Source: an uncultured Synechococcus sp.
GTDB lineage: Bacteria > Cyanobacteriota > Cyanobacteriia > Phormidesmidales > Phormidesmidaceae
DNA: 64,000 nucleotides
Direction of reading: 5' to 3'
Assembly: GCA_937911865.1 (NCBI GenBank)
Contig: CALDSK010000307.1
Coordinates: forward strand, 18,521 to 82,520
This document shows, in pieces, positions 18,114 to 27,836 of this stretch (positions are counted from its first letter, which is position 1; every line of letters starts with the position of its first letter). The notes under the pieces were generated by a model. The model saw nothing but the letters and a program-made list of their open reading frames with translations. It was not told the DNA's origin and ran no database searches. Both the position numbers and the translations under genes were made by a program.

Positions 18114-18148
18114 AATCGGCTCTTCTAAATTTTTTAGAAGAGCCGATT
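18114..18148 (-). promoter_or_regulatory. Strong intercistronic hairpin between tauA and tauB
   Basis: Arms 18114-18129 and 18133-18148 are perfect 16-bp inverted copies separated by 3 nt. It starts 11 nt after the tauA stop and ends about 27 nt before the tauB ATG; on the minus strand it is followed by TTTTGCTT. It could be a partial terminator or a 3' stabiliser of the tauA message. Confidence 0.85.
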
Positions 18149-18158
18149 AACACAGAAC

Positions 18159-19217
18159 CTATTTAGCGACTGCCTGGTTAAACAGTGCCTTATTGTAAGC
18201 GTCAACCTCTGGGGCGGATTCAATCGCCTCCTGCTTCACCATAAACTCAGCCGAGTCTTTCAACACCTGAGCCATAGCACCAGGAGCCTCTGGCGTACCT
18301 AGATATTTCTCAGATGCCTGCTCTTCAGCGCTCACCCACACCAGCTCATTCATCACATTCAAACTCTCTTCTGGCGTCAGGCCAATCTCTTCAGACATCG
18401 CCAACGCAGCAGCTTCTGGGTCATTGCGATAGAACTGAACCGCCTCATCCAGCGCTTCCACATAGCCAGCCAAAAAGTCTGGATAGTTTTGAGCAAACTC
18501 TGTGCTCACAATCCCAAGATCGGCGGTGATAATACCCTCTTCAGCCAGTTCCTTGGCGGTAACCAGCACACTACCCCCGTCTTCTAACATTCTAGAGAGC
18601 GTTGGGTGCCATACAAAGCCACCGTCAATATCGCCTCGCTGCCAGGCAGCTAACATATCTTGAGGCTGCATATCCAAAATCTGTACATCGTTTGGATCAA
18701 TGCCCTCATTTTCTAGCGCAGAAAGCAGACTAAAGTGAGTCGTCGAACCAAACGGAACCCCGATCTTCTTATCCACTAGCTCAGCCATGCTAGTCACGCC
18801 AGAATCTGCTGTTACCGCTAGGGCTTCATTATCACCAATCACATCGTGAATGAAATAAACCTGATAGGGCAAGTCTTGCGCAATACCGGTAGAAACAGGA
18901 ACAGAGCCTGCTAGACCAACATCAATACCGCCTGAGACCATCGCTGTATTCACATCGCGACCAGAATCAAACGGCAGCCACTGAATATCAACATCTGGAA
19001 ACTTGGCCTCAGCAAAGCCCTGATTTTTGGTTAACAGCTCAGCATTGGGAACAACCTGATAGCCAATTCTAAATTCGCTAGGCATCCCGCCTTCTGCCGC
19101 GCCGCTATCCGCCGCATCGGGGCCGCTACAGGCAGCAATCGTGACAACCAATATCAGGCTGAGCAAACCCAGCAAAAGGTTGAATTGTTTTGTGAATCTT
19201 TTTCTGAACGTGTACAT
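18159..19217 (-). CDS. tauA: Taurine/sulfonate ABC transporter, substrate-binding lipoprotein
   Basis: A 352-aa periplasmic binding protein of the SsuA/TauA/NMT1 family. A lipoprotein signal ends in VVTIAAC, with Cys30 expected to be lipidated. The mature N-terminus has FRIGYQVVPNAELL, followed by SGGIDVGLAGSVPVSTGIAQ, KKIGVPFGSTTHFSLL and the hinge QRGDIDGGFVWHPTLSRML, which is characteristic of TauA-type proteins. It captures taurine or a related sulfonate as a sulfur source. No taurine dioxygenase (tauD) or sulfonate monooxygenase is in this window, so the utilisation step is elsewhere or the ligand differs. Confidence 0.85.
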   Translation of the reverse strand: MYTFRKRFTKQFNLLLGLLSLILVVTIAACSGPDAADSGAAEGGMPSEFRIGYQVVPNAELLTKNQGFAEAKFPDVDIQWLPFDSGRDVNTAMVSGGIDVGLAGSVPVSTGIAQDLPYQVYFIHDVIGDNEALAVTADSGVTSMAELVDKKIGVPFGSTTHFSLLSALENEGIDPNDVQILDMQPQDMLAAWQRGDIDGGFVWHPTLSRMLEDGGSVLVTAKELAEEGIITADLGIVSTEFAQNYPDFLAGYVEALDEAVQFYRNDPEAAALAMSEEIGLTPEESLNVMNELVWVSAEEQASEKYLGTPEAPGAMAQVLKDSAEFMVKQEAIESAPEVDAYNKALFNQAVAK

Positions 19218-19261
19218 ACCCTATCTAGTCACCTTATATTTCACGCGTCTTACGCGTTTGT

Positions 19262-20113
19262 TTATTCTCTACCGACCCAGGGAAGGTAGTAATTTTGGAG
19301 CCAACGCAGCCCCAAGTCTATGGCGATCGCAATCACGCCCATAATCAAAATGCCAACGAAAATAATATCGCTGCGCAAAAACTTACTGGCATCAAGCACC
19401 ATCCAACCAATGCCCGATCTCGCGGCCACCATCTCTGCGGCTACCAGCGTGGTGTACATAAAGCCCAAAGCCGTTCGCAGCCCGGTAAATAGCTCCGGCA
19501 AGCAAGAGGGAAAAACAACTTGCGTAAACACCTGCCACTGAGACGAGCCCAGAGAAAGCGCGGCATTAATGCGATCGCGTGGCACTCGCCGCACCCCAGC
19601 AACCATCGCAATATACAGCGGTGCAAACCCAGCCAAAAACAGCAGCGCCACCTTCGACTCATCGTCAATGCCTAGCCAAATAACAATCAGCGTGTAATAG
19701 GCTAGCGGTGGCAGCGGCCGGTAAAACTCAATGAAGGGATCTAAAACAGCCTGAACCGGCTTAAAGTAACCACTTGCCAAACCCAGCGGCACAGCCAGAC
19801 TAAAAGACATCACAAAAGCCAGCAACAGCCGCCGCATACTAGAACCGATATGCGCAATCAGCGACTGCCCCTTATAGCCATTCTGCAAAATATTAATAAA
19901 TGCAGACCAAACGCTCTGAGGCGATGGAAAAAACTGAGGGTCGACCCAACCCAGAGTAGTCACGACAAACCACAAGACTATAGCCGCCGCAATCGCAGTA
20001 AACGAGAGCACACGTGGAGAAACACCCAAAGACTTCTTCGGTCGAGATGCGCTTTTTTTGGCTCTTTGAACAGAAATCCGGTCAGTTTCTATCGGGTCTA
20101 TCTGCACGGGCAT
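19262..20113 (-). CDS. tauC: Taurine/sulfonate ABC transporter, permease
   Basis: A 283-aa permease of the SsuC/TauC type, first gene of the operon. About six membrane helices follow a basic ~35-residue cytoplasmic start. The ATPase-coupling EAA motif is visible as AALSLGSSQWQVFTQVVFPSCLPELFTGLR. Other family segments are FYRPLPPLAYYTLIVIWLGI and VAAEMVAARSGIGWMVLDA. Only 44 bp separate it from tauA, so the two are co-transcribed. The order C-A-B differs from the usual A-B-C-D. Confidence 0.88.
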   Translation of the reverse strand: MPVQIDPIETDRISVQRAKKSASRPKKSLGVSPRVLSFTAIAAAIVLWFVVTTLGWVDPQFFPSPQSVWSAFINILQNGYKGQSLIAHIGSSMRRLLLAFVMSFSLAVPLGLASGYFKPVQAVLDPFIEFYRPLPPLAYYTLIVIWLGIDDESKVALLFLAGFAPLYIAMVAGVRRVPRDRINAALSLGSSQWQVFTQVVFPSCLPELFTGLRTALGFMYTTLVAAEMVAARSGIGWMVLDASKFLRSDIIFVGILIMGVIAIAIDLGLRWLQNYYLPWVGRE

Positions 20114-20596
20114 ATCGTTATTAAGCTGTCCAATGGAGACATACTACAGGATTATTCGTTTTCCAACTGAAAACATATATCTGCAGAGGTAGCTTAAAGA
20201 AAAGCAATTGCCATTATCTGAGGCGCTACCAGAAGACGTTACCAGCATTGGCATCAGTCATAAGAACATTTGTAAACATTCAGGCAAATCCTGAAATAAA
20301 TCCCAAACCCCACTCCCAAACATTGAGGTCTCTAATCGAGACAACAACTCTGCAATACTACGTAGAATTCTAAATAAGCCGAAGGCCCATTTCTGTTCAT
20401 TTCATTACCTTTGCAGATTTGTCATATCAAGTTCAAACCTGCCAACCACAAATCTAGTCACAAATACAGCGACAGCTATCTGGCATTTGTAATCACAAAC
20501 GTCACCTTGTGAGGCCATCCCTTCCTTACCCCCCTTGCGTTCGTCCGGCAGCTCAGAAGATAATATCAACGTATTAGTTACTCCTGGACCTCCCTA
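20114..20596. other. Divergent promoter region between tauC and thrC
   Basis: 483 bp without a credible ORF. It must contain promoters for both directions. I see no cysteine-regulator or riboswitch signature that I can defend and no strong Shine-Dalgarno sequence before thrC. Confidence 0.5.
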
Positions 20597-21952
<1,356 letters not shown>

Positions 21953-21955
<3 letters not shown>

Positions 21956-21990
21956 AAAAAACAAAATGAGCTAGAAAAAACAAAACGAGT
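21953..21990. repeat. 19-bp tandem duplication at the thrC stop codon
   Basis: Two 19-bp copies (21953-21971, 21972-21990), TAGAAAAAACAAAAYGAGY, differing at two positions. The first copy contains the TAG stop of thrC. Confidence 0.85.
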
Positions 21991-22154
21991 TAGAAAGCTA
22001 ATGTCGATAGCACTGCGGCGCGTGACGGTTAAGACAAAGCTGAGCGCGATGGTTTCGAACGACTACACGTTTTCCAACGAGATTATGTTCGCCCCTGTCT
22101 TCTATCCGGCCCCGCAGGCAGTACTGTATCAGAGACATTGATAACTATAGCTAT

Positions 22155-22559
22155 ATGTACCTCATCGTTGTAGGCGCTGAAGCAGAAGGTCGCCGCCTAA
22201 TCGAGATGGCTGTGAACAGCAGCCACGAAGTGACCCTGATTGAGGCCGACCCGGACAAAGCGCGCCTGGGTTTATAGTACCAGAGTATTCGCGTCCTCAT
22301 CGGGATGATTGCGGACGATAAGATTCTGGACGAAGCGGAAATAAAGAGAGCAGATGCGGTGGTCGCCGCCACTCATGACGATGCTCAAAATTTGATGACT
22401 ATGGTCTTAGCGAAGGAACACAACGTTGACATCCGTATCAGCTTAGTCAATCTCGTGGCGCATAGTGAGCTATTTGAAAAGCTGGGTGTTCGGGTCGTTA
22501 GCGACGCTGCTAGCCTGGTGGCCCGTCAGCTGCTACAACACCTGCCCGAAGTATCCTGA
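22155..22559 (+). pseudogene. TrkA/KtrA-type NAD-binding K+ channel regulator, interrupted by in-frame TAG
   Basis: ATG at 22155 opens a TrkA-N domain (MYLIVVGAEAEGRRLIEM...VTLIEADPDKA). After 40 codons it hits TAG at 22275-22277. The same frame then continues without any shift (YQSIRVLIG, then ADAVVAATHDDAQNLMTMVLAKE and HSELFEKLGVRVVSD) to TGA at 22557-22559. A full product would be about 134 aa, a single RCK-N module without a C-domain. The nucleotide-binding motif is also damaged: GxGxxG reads GAEAEG. The final TGA overlaps the trkH ATG, so the arrangement was a coupled operon. Likely a pseudogene; a restart at ATG 22305 would give only 84 residues. Confidence 0.8.
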
Positions 22560-24052
22560 TGCGCATTCGATTTGCCTCCCTGAGTCGAGACCTGAGCAGG
22601 CTGCTCCTGATTCCAACGGCTATGGCCCTGTTCTCGATTCTCGTCTGCCTCATCAGTCGGGAGTGGTTTGAAATAGGGCCCTTTGTGATTACCTCGCTGT
22701 GTACAGGTGCCGTTAGCTGGCTGCTCAGTCGCCTTGGCAGAGATGCTAAAGCAGCCGCATTTTGGGTAACAGTGATCAGCGTTGCCTTAGGCTGGGGAAG
22801 CGTTTGCTGTGCGGGCGCATTACCAGTGTGGCTGACAGCCTTGTTTCTAGGACCCGCAGCAACGCCCACCGTGGCAACTTTTGCAGATATTCTCAACGCT
22901 CTGTTTGAAAGTTTTTCTGGTTTTACCAGTGCTGGCTTAACCATGACGCTCAGGCCGAGCGAGCTACCTGCGTGCTTGCAATGGTGGCGCTCTTTTATGC
23001 AGTGGGTCGGTGGTGTCGGCATCATCGTGTTGACCGTTGCGCTGATGCAACCTGCACAAGACCAGTACGTTCTCTACCAGGCTGAGGGGCGTCAGGAGCG
23101 TATTCGGCTGACCGTCAGCCGTAGCGTTCGGCGAATTTGGATTATCTACCTGGGCTATACCGGTGCCGGGACCCTCCTATTTCGCACAACCGGAATGACA
23201 TGGTGGGAAGCCTTGAACCATAGTATGTGTGCGATCGCAACTGGTGGCTTTAGCATCACCGACGGCAGTATGGGCGCTTACGGCGTGCCAGCCAAGCTTG
23301 CCATCATCGCTGTGATGGTCTGTGGCGCGGTTTCTTTTAGCACCCACGATCAGCTACTCGTTAAGCGAAACTTTTTAACCGTATTAAAAGACCGACAGCA
23401 CCTTCTTTTGATAGCCTTGCTAATCGTCGGCAGCATCGCTGTCGGCTTGGAGCATTACACAGCGACCGCTCAATTCGCCTGGATTGATAGTGCTTTTCAA
23501 TGGGTGTCGGCCCTAAGCACTTGCGGCTTTAGCACACAGTCGCTTCAGTTTTTGAGTAGCACTAACAAACTATTGCTGAGTATGGCGATGGTCATTGGGG
23601 GAGCAGCGGGGTCTACCGTGGGTGGTCTCAAGGTCTCACGGGTGCTGGCACTAATCGAAGCAGTGGTTTGGCGATTTCGTAGAACTGGGCTATCGCCTCG
23701 TCAAATTGTGTTGCGCCGAATTGATGGTCAACCGCTCACGCCAGAACAGGCGAGCCGACAGATAGAAGATGCGAGCGCTCTAGCGCTACTTTGGCTGATT
23801 GCAGTGGTTATCGGGACTTTGCTACTACTGCGGCTGGTGCCATCTGAATACACACTGAGCGACGTCATTTTTGAGGTCACCTCTGCCTTAGGCGCGGCTG
23901 GATTATCCGTAGGCATTACAGGTCCAGCCCTGTCCTGGCTAGGCAAAAGCCTGCTTATCTTCATGATGTGGATGGGCCGCTTAGAGATTGTTCCTGTCTT
24001 GATGCTCTTAAGTTTGCCTTTGAGCTGGTTCTACAATCTCCCGCGTCGCTAG
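22559..24052 (+). CDS. TrkH/KtrB-family potassium uptake channel subunit
   Basis: A 497-aa membrane protein with four pseudo-repeated M1-P-M2 units. The four pore-loop glycine motifs are visible: FSGFTSAGL, ATGGFSI, STCGFST and ALGAAGLSVG. GGAAGSTVGGLKVSRV before the third M2/M3 and the C-terminal MWMGRLEIVPVLML are canonical. It forms the K+ (or Na+-coupled) uptake pore in the inner membrane. Its ATG overlaps the stop of the upstream regulatory subunit (TGATG), so translation should depend on ribosomes finishing that gene, which now carries a premature stop. Confidence 0.92.
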   Translation: MRIRFASLSRDLSRLLLIPTAMALFSILVCLISREWFEIGPFVITSLCTGAVSWLLSRLGRDAKAAAFWVTVISVALGWGSVCCAGALPVWLTALFLGPAATPTVATFADILNALFESFSGFTSAGLTMTLRPSELPACLQWWRSFMQWVGGVGIIVLTVALMQPAQDQYVLYQAEGRQERIRLTVSRSVRRIWIIYLGYTGAGTLLFRTTGMTWWEALNHSMCAIATGGFSITDGSMGAYGVPAKLAIIAVMVCGAVSFSTHDQLLVKRNFLTVLKDRQHLLLIALLIVGSIAVGLEHYTATAQFAWIDSAFQWVSALSTCGFSTQSLQFLSSTNKLLLSMAMVIGGAAGSTVGGLKVSRVLALIEAVVWRFRRTGLSPRQIVLRRIDGQPLTPEQASRQIEDASALALLWLIAVVIGTLLLLRLVPSEYTLSDVIFEVTSALGAAGLSVGITGPALSWLGKSLLIFMMWMGRLEIVPVLMLLSLPLSWFYNLPRR

Positions 24053-24093
24053 CATAAAGGCTACAAGCCTACATAAGGCTAACTGCTAGCGAC
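24045..24093. terminator. Hairpin between convergent trkH and DUF421 genes
   Basis: GTCGCTAGC (24045-24053) and GCTAGCGAC (24085-24093) are perfect inverted copies around a 31-nt loop that holds further GGCT repeats. The left arm contains the trkH stop codon. It is plausibly a shared terminator but has no U-tract. Confidence 0.45.
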
Positions 24094-24109
24094 GACTGAC
24101 AAAGTACGT

Positions 24110-24703
24110 TTAACTAATGGAAATTCTAACGGTTTGAACCCCTTCTGCAACCGAGATATCAACAACCCGTACAGAAGATGACTGTTCAACGCTAATTTCA
24201 CCATTAGTTTCTAAAATAGCCCTTGCGACATGGCTCAGCTCAGAGCTACCATTTTGGGCTCGTAGTGCCATTTGCAGGTCTTTTTTCGTTAGATGAGATT
24301 TCCGCAGGCCATTATCATTTGTTTGCCCAGCTTGCACAAGAACCTGCGGCTGCCCCTTCACCCATTTTTCTACCCATGGCAGCCGGAAAGTGAGCATTCC
24401 TAGCAACCAGTGTAAGACTACCAGCGTTAAGCTAGCTAACAGAACCGGCAGAAATTTAGACGAATTGCTGATTGCCTGGCTTAAAGTTGCGCCGAGCATC
24501 ACGCTCAAGACAATATCAAAGGCAGCATACTTCCCTGCAAAACGGCGATCTCCTACAGTGCGTACCATGAGTAAAGCAAGCCCATAGACGATAGCGGCTC
24601 GTAGACACATTGGCCATATCGCGAGTTGAGTAGACGCTGGTTCTAGTAAAGAGAAAATCCACAAGTATAAGTAGTTCATTAGAAAGTGCGAAAGGGCCAA
24701 CAC
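24110..24703 (-). CDS. DUF421 (YetF/YcaP-like) membrane protein
   Basis: 197 aa. Three N-terminal membrane helices (residues ~30-105) contain the family signature TVGDRRFAGKYAAFDIVLSVMLGATLSQ. A small cytoplasmic alpha/beta domain follows (QPQVLVQAGQTNDNGLRKSHLTKKDLQMALR and ETNGEISVEQS). The start is GTG 24703; ATG 24679 is an alternative. Its role is unknown. It converges on trkH. Confidence 0.8.
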   Translation of the reverse strand: MLALSHFLMNYLYLWIFSLLEPASTQLAIWPMCLRAAIVYGLALLMVRTVGDRRFAGKYAAFDIVLSVMLGATLSQAISNSSKFLPVLLASLTLVVLHWLLGMLTFRLPWVEKWVKGQPQVLVQAGQTNDNGLRKSHLTKKDLQMALRAQNGSSELSHVARAILETNGEISVEQSSSVRVVDISVAEGVQTVRISIS

Positions 24704-24731
24704 AGTACCTAAGGTTACAGTACCTAAGGTT
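24702..24731. repeat. 15-bp perfect tandem duplication
   Basis: ACAGTACCTAAGGTT occurs twice (24702-24716, 24717-24731), immediately upstream of the DUF421 gene start. Confidence 0.9.
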
Positions 24732-25165
24732 AACGAGCTTTAAGCAGGTCAGATGCTAGCAGTAAAATGGGTGGCAGAAGAGGCTGTCTCACTATTTGTC
24801 TCACTGTTTGTCTCACTGTTACTAGCAAAGGTAAGCACTTTGATTCGGGTCAGTGTTCTTTTCTTTCTCTCTAATCTTCGGCTTTTGGGACAAAGTGTTG
24901 CTAGTCAGAAAGTCAGCTTAACAACACTCCAGACATCATGACGAGACAAGGACGCCGTGTTCACAAAGGGTCTGGTAGTTGCCTGCCAAGCCCTCAACTT
25001 TGAAGATTTACAGTCATGTACGCTGCTCCGATCTGTCGCAAGTTTGACACCTCGAAATATAGGATTTGACATCTGAATATTTTTTATAAAGGGGTGCATA
25101 ATTTCAGCAGGCTAAAGGAGAGAGTCTGGTGTAGACCACTATCAAACCCTTAATTAGGAAAGAAA
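24732..25165. other. Intergenic region before the truncated flavoprotein
   Basis: AT-rich, without a convincing gene. A TTTGTCTCACTG-type element is repeated near 24785-24820. A ribosome site AGGAAAG precedes the ATG at 25166. Confidence 0.5.
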
Positions 25166-25387
25166 ATGATAGAAACAGGGCAGAAGATGATGGAAGTATG
25201 TATTATTGGCTCTGGGTTTAGTGCAATCCCTTTAATTCGTGAGTTAGAGCGTACCGAAACCGAATACAAGATCATTAGCGAAAAGGGAGATAGCATATGG
25301 GACAAACTGGATAAAAGCGAGAATCTGGACTTTAACCTCGTCTCTAGCTATCAGACAAGTTTTTATTCGTTGTATCAGTCTGATTAA
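25166..25387 (+). pseudogene. N-terminal fragment of a flavin-containing monooxygenase-like protein
   Basis: 73 codons with a good ribosome site. They encode a FAD-binding Rossmann start (VCIIGSGFSAIPLIREL, i.e. GxGxxA/G) and a segment typical of FMO-like enzymes (EKGDSIWDKLDKSENLDF then SYQTSFYS). A stop ends the reading frame where several hundred more residues would be expected, and downstream DNA shows no continuation I can recognise. It looks like the remnant left by a deletion. The local sequence is visibly more AT-rich than the surrounding genes. Confidence 0.55.
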
Positions 25388-25698
25388 AGCTTTGCAGGAA
25401 CCGCTAGAGCAAGAATTAACCCTACCTTCGCGATTTGGAAACCATCCCAGAGACCGTTCCAGAAACCGTCCTAGAAACCAAAGAGCTGGTGCTGACTCAG
25501 TAATGTACAAGACTCGCCAAGGTGTGATCTAATCAATTCATACAGTGGGTTGGCCTACCGTCTCTGCTGCGCTCGCGCCTATATGCACTCTCAAAAACTA
25601 TTGAGACATATGTAGGTACGAGCGCAGTTCACTGTTTATTATCTTTGCGATTGTTATCTTGGAGACCAGTGTACTTTTCAAGAGACTTAGATGTTGCT
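25388..25698. other. Scrambled region with long inverted repeat
   Basis: Short CC(A/T)AGARACCG-like repeats occupy 25440-25490. They are followed by the imperfect inverted repeat at 25542-25635. No supported gene. Confidence 0.5.
25542..25635. repeat. Imperfect long inverted repeat (94 bp)
   Basis: Outer arms ACAGTG (25542-25547) and CACTGT (25630-25635). Inner arms 25567-25594 and 25601-25627 pair over most of 27 nt (CTGCGCTCG with CGAGCGCAG, then CCTA/TAGG, ATG/CAT-like and CTCAA/TTGAG) around a 6-nt loop. It could be a transposon-derived (MITE-like) element or a terminator. Confidence 0.7.
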
Positions 25699-26454
25699 AT
25701 GAATGATTCTTTCGTAATAGACCATTCCTTTGAGCATTTAGACGAAATACTCAAGCAGCATAGCATTGAACCTCTATCGCTAAATCCACACAAAGCTCTA
25801 TCTACCAGCTTTTCCACCTTAGGAAATACAATCGTTAAAACAATCGACGATCCTTTCTTAATCGATTTATTTAGGGACACGTTGGCAAGTATTCTTGAAT
25901 CTATACTAATGAACTTTCCTAATAATATTTTTTGGGACTTTGATTTCTTTGTTGGGAGTATGCTGAAGCAAACTTTAGCTGCCGAAAGGTCAGAGTATTT
26001 CTTGCAGCTATTTCATGAAAAGATAGAACTGCTGATGGCGCTATTCGGTAATAGATCGAAGATCAATTTTCGCTATCTTCACGATTTTATCTATGGCTTT
26101 GACTGGGCAAAATGGGTGAAAAAAGAACCCCAAAGTCGCTGCTCAATTGCTCCTTTTGATTTGTTCTTTTTAGATTACCTGATTGATCGAGGGCATGAGA
26201 TTTTGCAGCTCATTGATATGCGCGATCGCAAATATCATCAGCTGCATGACGGTTCATATCGTAATCCGTTCTGTTTCTCTCGTGAGCCAAAAGACGAAAT
26301 ATCTTTATTCATCTGTCTTGCCAGCAGAAATCTTATTCCTGTTACGGTATGGGAGTATGAGGCTTCTCCGATTTGGAATAAGCCTTTCTACAAAATGCGT
26401 GAAACGATATCGGTAGAGCTGTTTCTTACTAAGAAATATGAGAAATACGCTTAA
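25699..26454 (+). CDS. Hypothetical protein, 251 aa
   Basis: I do not recognise the family. I start at ATG 25699 (MNDSFVIDHSFEHL), since the TTG at 25645 lies next to the inverted repeat. The protein is predicted mostly alpha-helical and rich in aromatic residues (NNIFWDFDFFVGSML, INFRYLHDFIYGFDWAKWV, CSIAPFDLFFLDYLIDRGHEIL). It has no signal peptide or clear membrane segment. Codon use and base composition are more AT-rich than its neighbours, suggesting acquired DNA together with the adjacent truncated flavoprotein. Confidence 0.6.
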   Translation: MNDSFVIDHSFEHLDEILKQHSIEPLSLNPHKALSTSFSTLGNTIVKTIDDPFLIDLFRDTLASILESILMNFPNNIFWDFDFFVGSMLKQTLAAERSEYFLQLFHEKIELLMALFGNRSKINFRYLHDFIYGFDWAKWVKKEPQSRCSIAPFDLFFLDYLIDRGHEILQLIDMRDRKYHQLHDGSYRNPFCFSREPKDEISLFICLASRNLIPVTVWEYEASPIWNKPFYKMRETISVELFLTKKYEKYA

Positions 26455-26492
26455 TCAACTTCGATCACACTGACAGAACACTCATATAGTCA

Positions 26493-26768
26493 CTAGCTGC
26501 CACGACTTAGAACAAAGCTAATCATAAACAGTCCGTAGAATATTAACGCTACCGAAGCCACACTGTTTGCGGCGTGGCGGCTCTGAGTAAAGATAGCCGT
26601 GAGACAAGCTAAGAGCAGCACCAACCACGTAAACGAGTGAAAATAGCGTAGGGAGAAATTTAAAAAGACATTGCCTGTATTGGGTTCAGGGTAGACAAAA
26701 AAGTAGATGACTGCGATCGCCGTGCAAACAACACTCCAAAACCAAAAAGACAAACCTAAAAACTTCAC
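26493..26768 (-). CDS. Small three-helix membrane protein
   Basis: 91 aa, starting at GTG 26768 with GGAGG about 10 nt upstream on the minus strand. Three hydrophobic segments: residues ~5-26, 45-62 and 68-88. A conserved-looking ...NFSLRYFHSFTWLVLLLACL segment lies between. No recognised family. It is convergent with the preceding hypothetical. Confidence 0.6.
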   Translation of the reverse strand: MKFLGLSFWFWSVVCTAIAVIYFFVYPEPNTGNVFLNFSLRYFHSFTWLVLLLACLTAIFTQSRHAANSVASVALIFYGLFMISFVLSRGS

Positions 26769-27131
26769 CAGGGTTTCGCCTCCACAAAATGGTTCAACAC
26801 CAATTATAGTTTCTGCTACGATTTCACCTTAATAATAAAAGGGGCACTTCCAGTTTTTTTAGCCTGCCTGCTCGAATACTGCCTGGCCTCCGAGTCTGTG
26901 CCAAAGTCAACTAAGTTAGAATTTATAGAGCCCTGTAGCGCATCGTCTCGACTAGGCGCACACCCGCCCGTATAAATTAGCGTTATGGTCAATCAGGTAA
27001 CGGTCATTCAACCTGACGTCAACCTGACGTTATGTACACATATACGTATCAAGAGCAATTCTTTGAAAAGCGTTCTGTTTTTGGTGAACCTTTAACGTAT
27101 AGCTGTTGATGACTGTTCAACGGCTGTCGGC
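26769..27131. other. Divergent intergenic region
   Basis: No credible gene. An 11-bp duplication TCAACCTGACG occurs at 27008-27018 and 27019-27029. It must include promoters for the small membrane protein and for the gene at 27132. Confidence 0.5.
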
Positions 27132-27797
27132 ATGAGTAGTGCTCCCAATGGCCCCTCCTATAGAAGGCTTTTAGATGTTGTCGTCTTCATCGAAAACGCG
27201 CGTAGTAAGGGCATATCCGATATACTGATTGCCAAAGTTTTGGCTGATGCTGGCTGGCCTCAGCACGATATTGATCAAGCGTTTATCGAAGTCTACAGAC
27301 GACTGATCGATAACCACGTACCTCAGCCATTATTTGGAATCAGCGAGACAGAAGAAAAGCTCTCCTACCTGTTCTCATTCATCCTGTTAATTATTTGGAC
27401 GCAAGCAGTAGGCCAGTGGGGATTCATCATCATAGACCAGATAGTAGTTGACGAGACTCAGGCTGACAATAGCGATACGTATGGCACCATTGCTTTTTGT
27501 GTTGCTCGTCTACTAGTTGCTTATCCTTTCTATCTCTTTACGCTGCGTAATATCGACAAAAGCACTAAACGCTATGGAAGAATACCGTTTCCCACGCTGC
27601 GTAGAAGGTTAGGCCATTTGACACAGCTCGTAATGATACTGGGCTTTGCGGGTGGTCTAGTGATGCTAATTACGCTGCTTTTACAGCAAGCCATCACCGT
27701 TGCATTCTTATTGAAAGCTGTTGTTTCACTGCTAATAGGAATTGACGTTTATCGATACTCTTTAAAGTTACTTAAGAACGCTGACTTTAAAAAATAA
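27132..27797 (+). CDS. Hypothetical membrane protein with N-terminal UBA-like helix bundle
   Basis: 221 aa. The first ~60 residues are soluble and helical (IENARSKGISDILIAKVLADAGWPQHDIDQAF), a pattern often seen before DUF5671-type membrane domains. Four hydrophobic segments follow (~residues 77-100, 120-140, 165-185, 188-205). A basic stretch RNIDKSTKRYGRIPFPTLRRRLG lies between helices two and three. Function unknown. The glutaminase gene follows closely, so they may be co-transcribed. Confidence 0.65.
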   Translation: MSSAPNGPSYRRLLDVVVFIENARSKGISDILIAKVLADAGWPQHDIDQAFIEVYRRLIDNHVPQPLFGISETEEKLSYLFSFILLIIWTQAVGQWGFIIIDQIVVDETQADNSDTYGTIAFCVARLLVAYPFYLFTLRNIDKSTKRYGRIPFPTLRRRLGHLTQLVMILGFAGGLVMLITLLLQQAITVAFLLKAVVSLLIGIDVYRYSLKLLKNADFKK

Positions 27798-27836
27798 ATC
27801 TAAAGGAAATTGCATCGCAAGAATACTGTGTTAGCG

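Noticed and set aside
22001..22141. 46-codon plus-strand ORF between thrC and the trk genes
   Set aside because: No ribosome site, no recognisable motif, and short enough to occur by chance.
24753..24941. 62-aa plus-strand ORF
   Set aside because: Low-complexity Leu/Val/Ser sequence produced by TTTGTCTCACTG repeats, no ribosome site.
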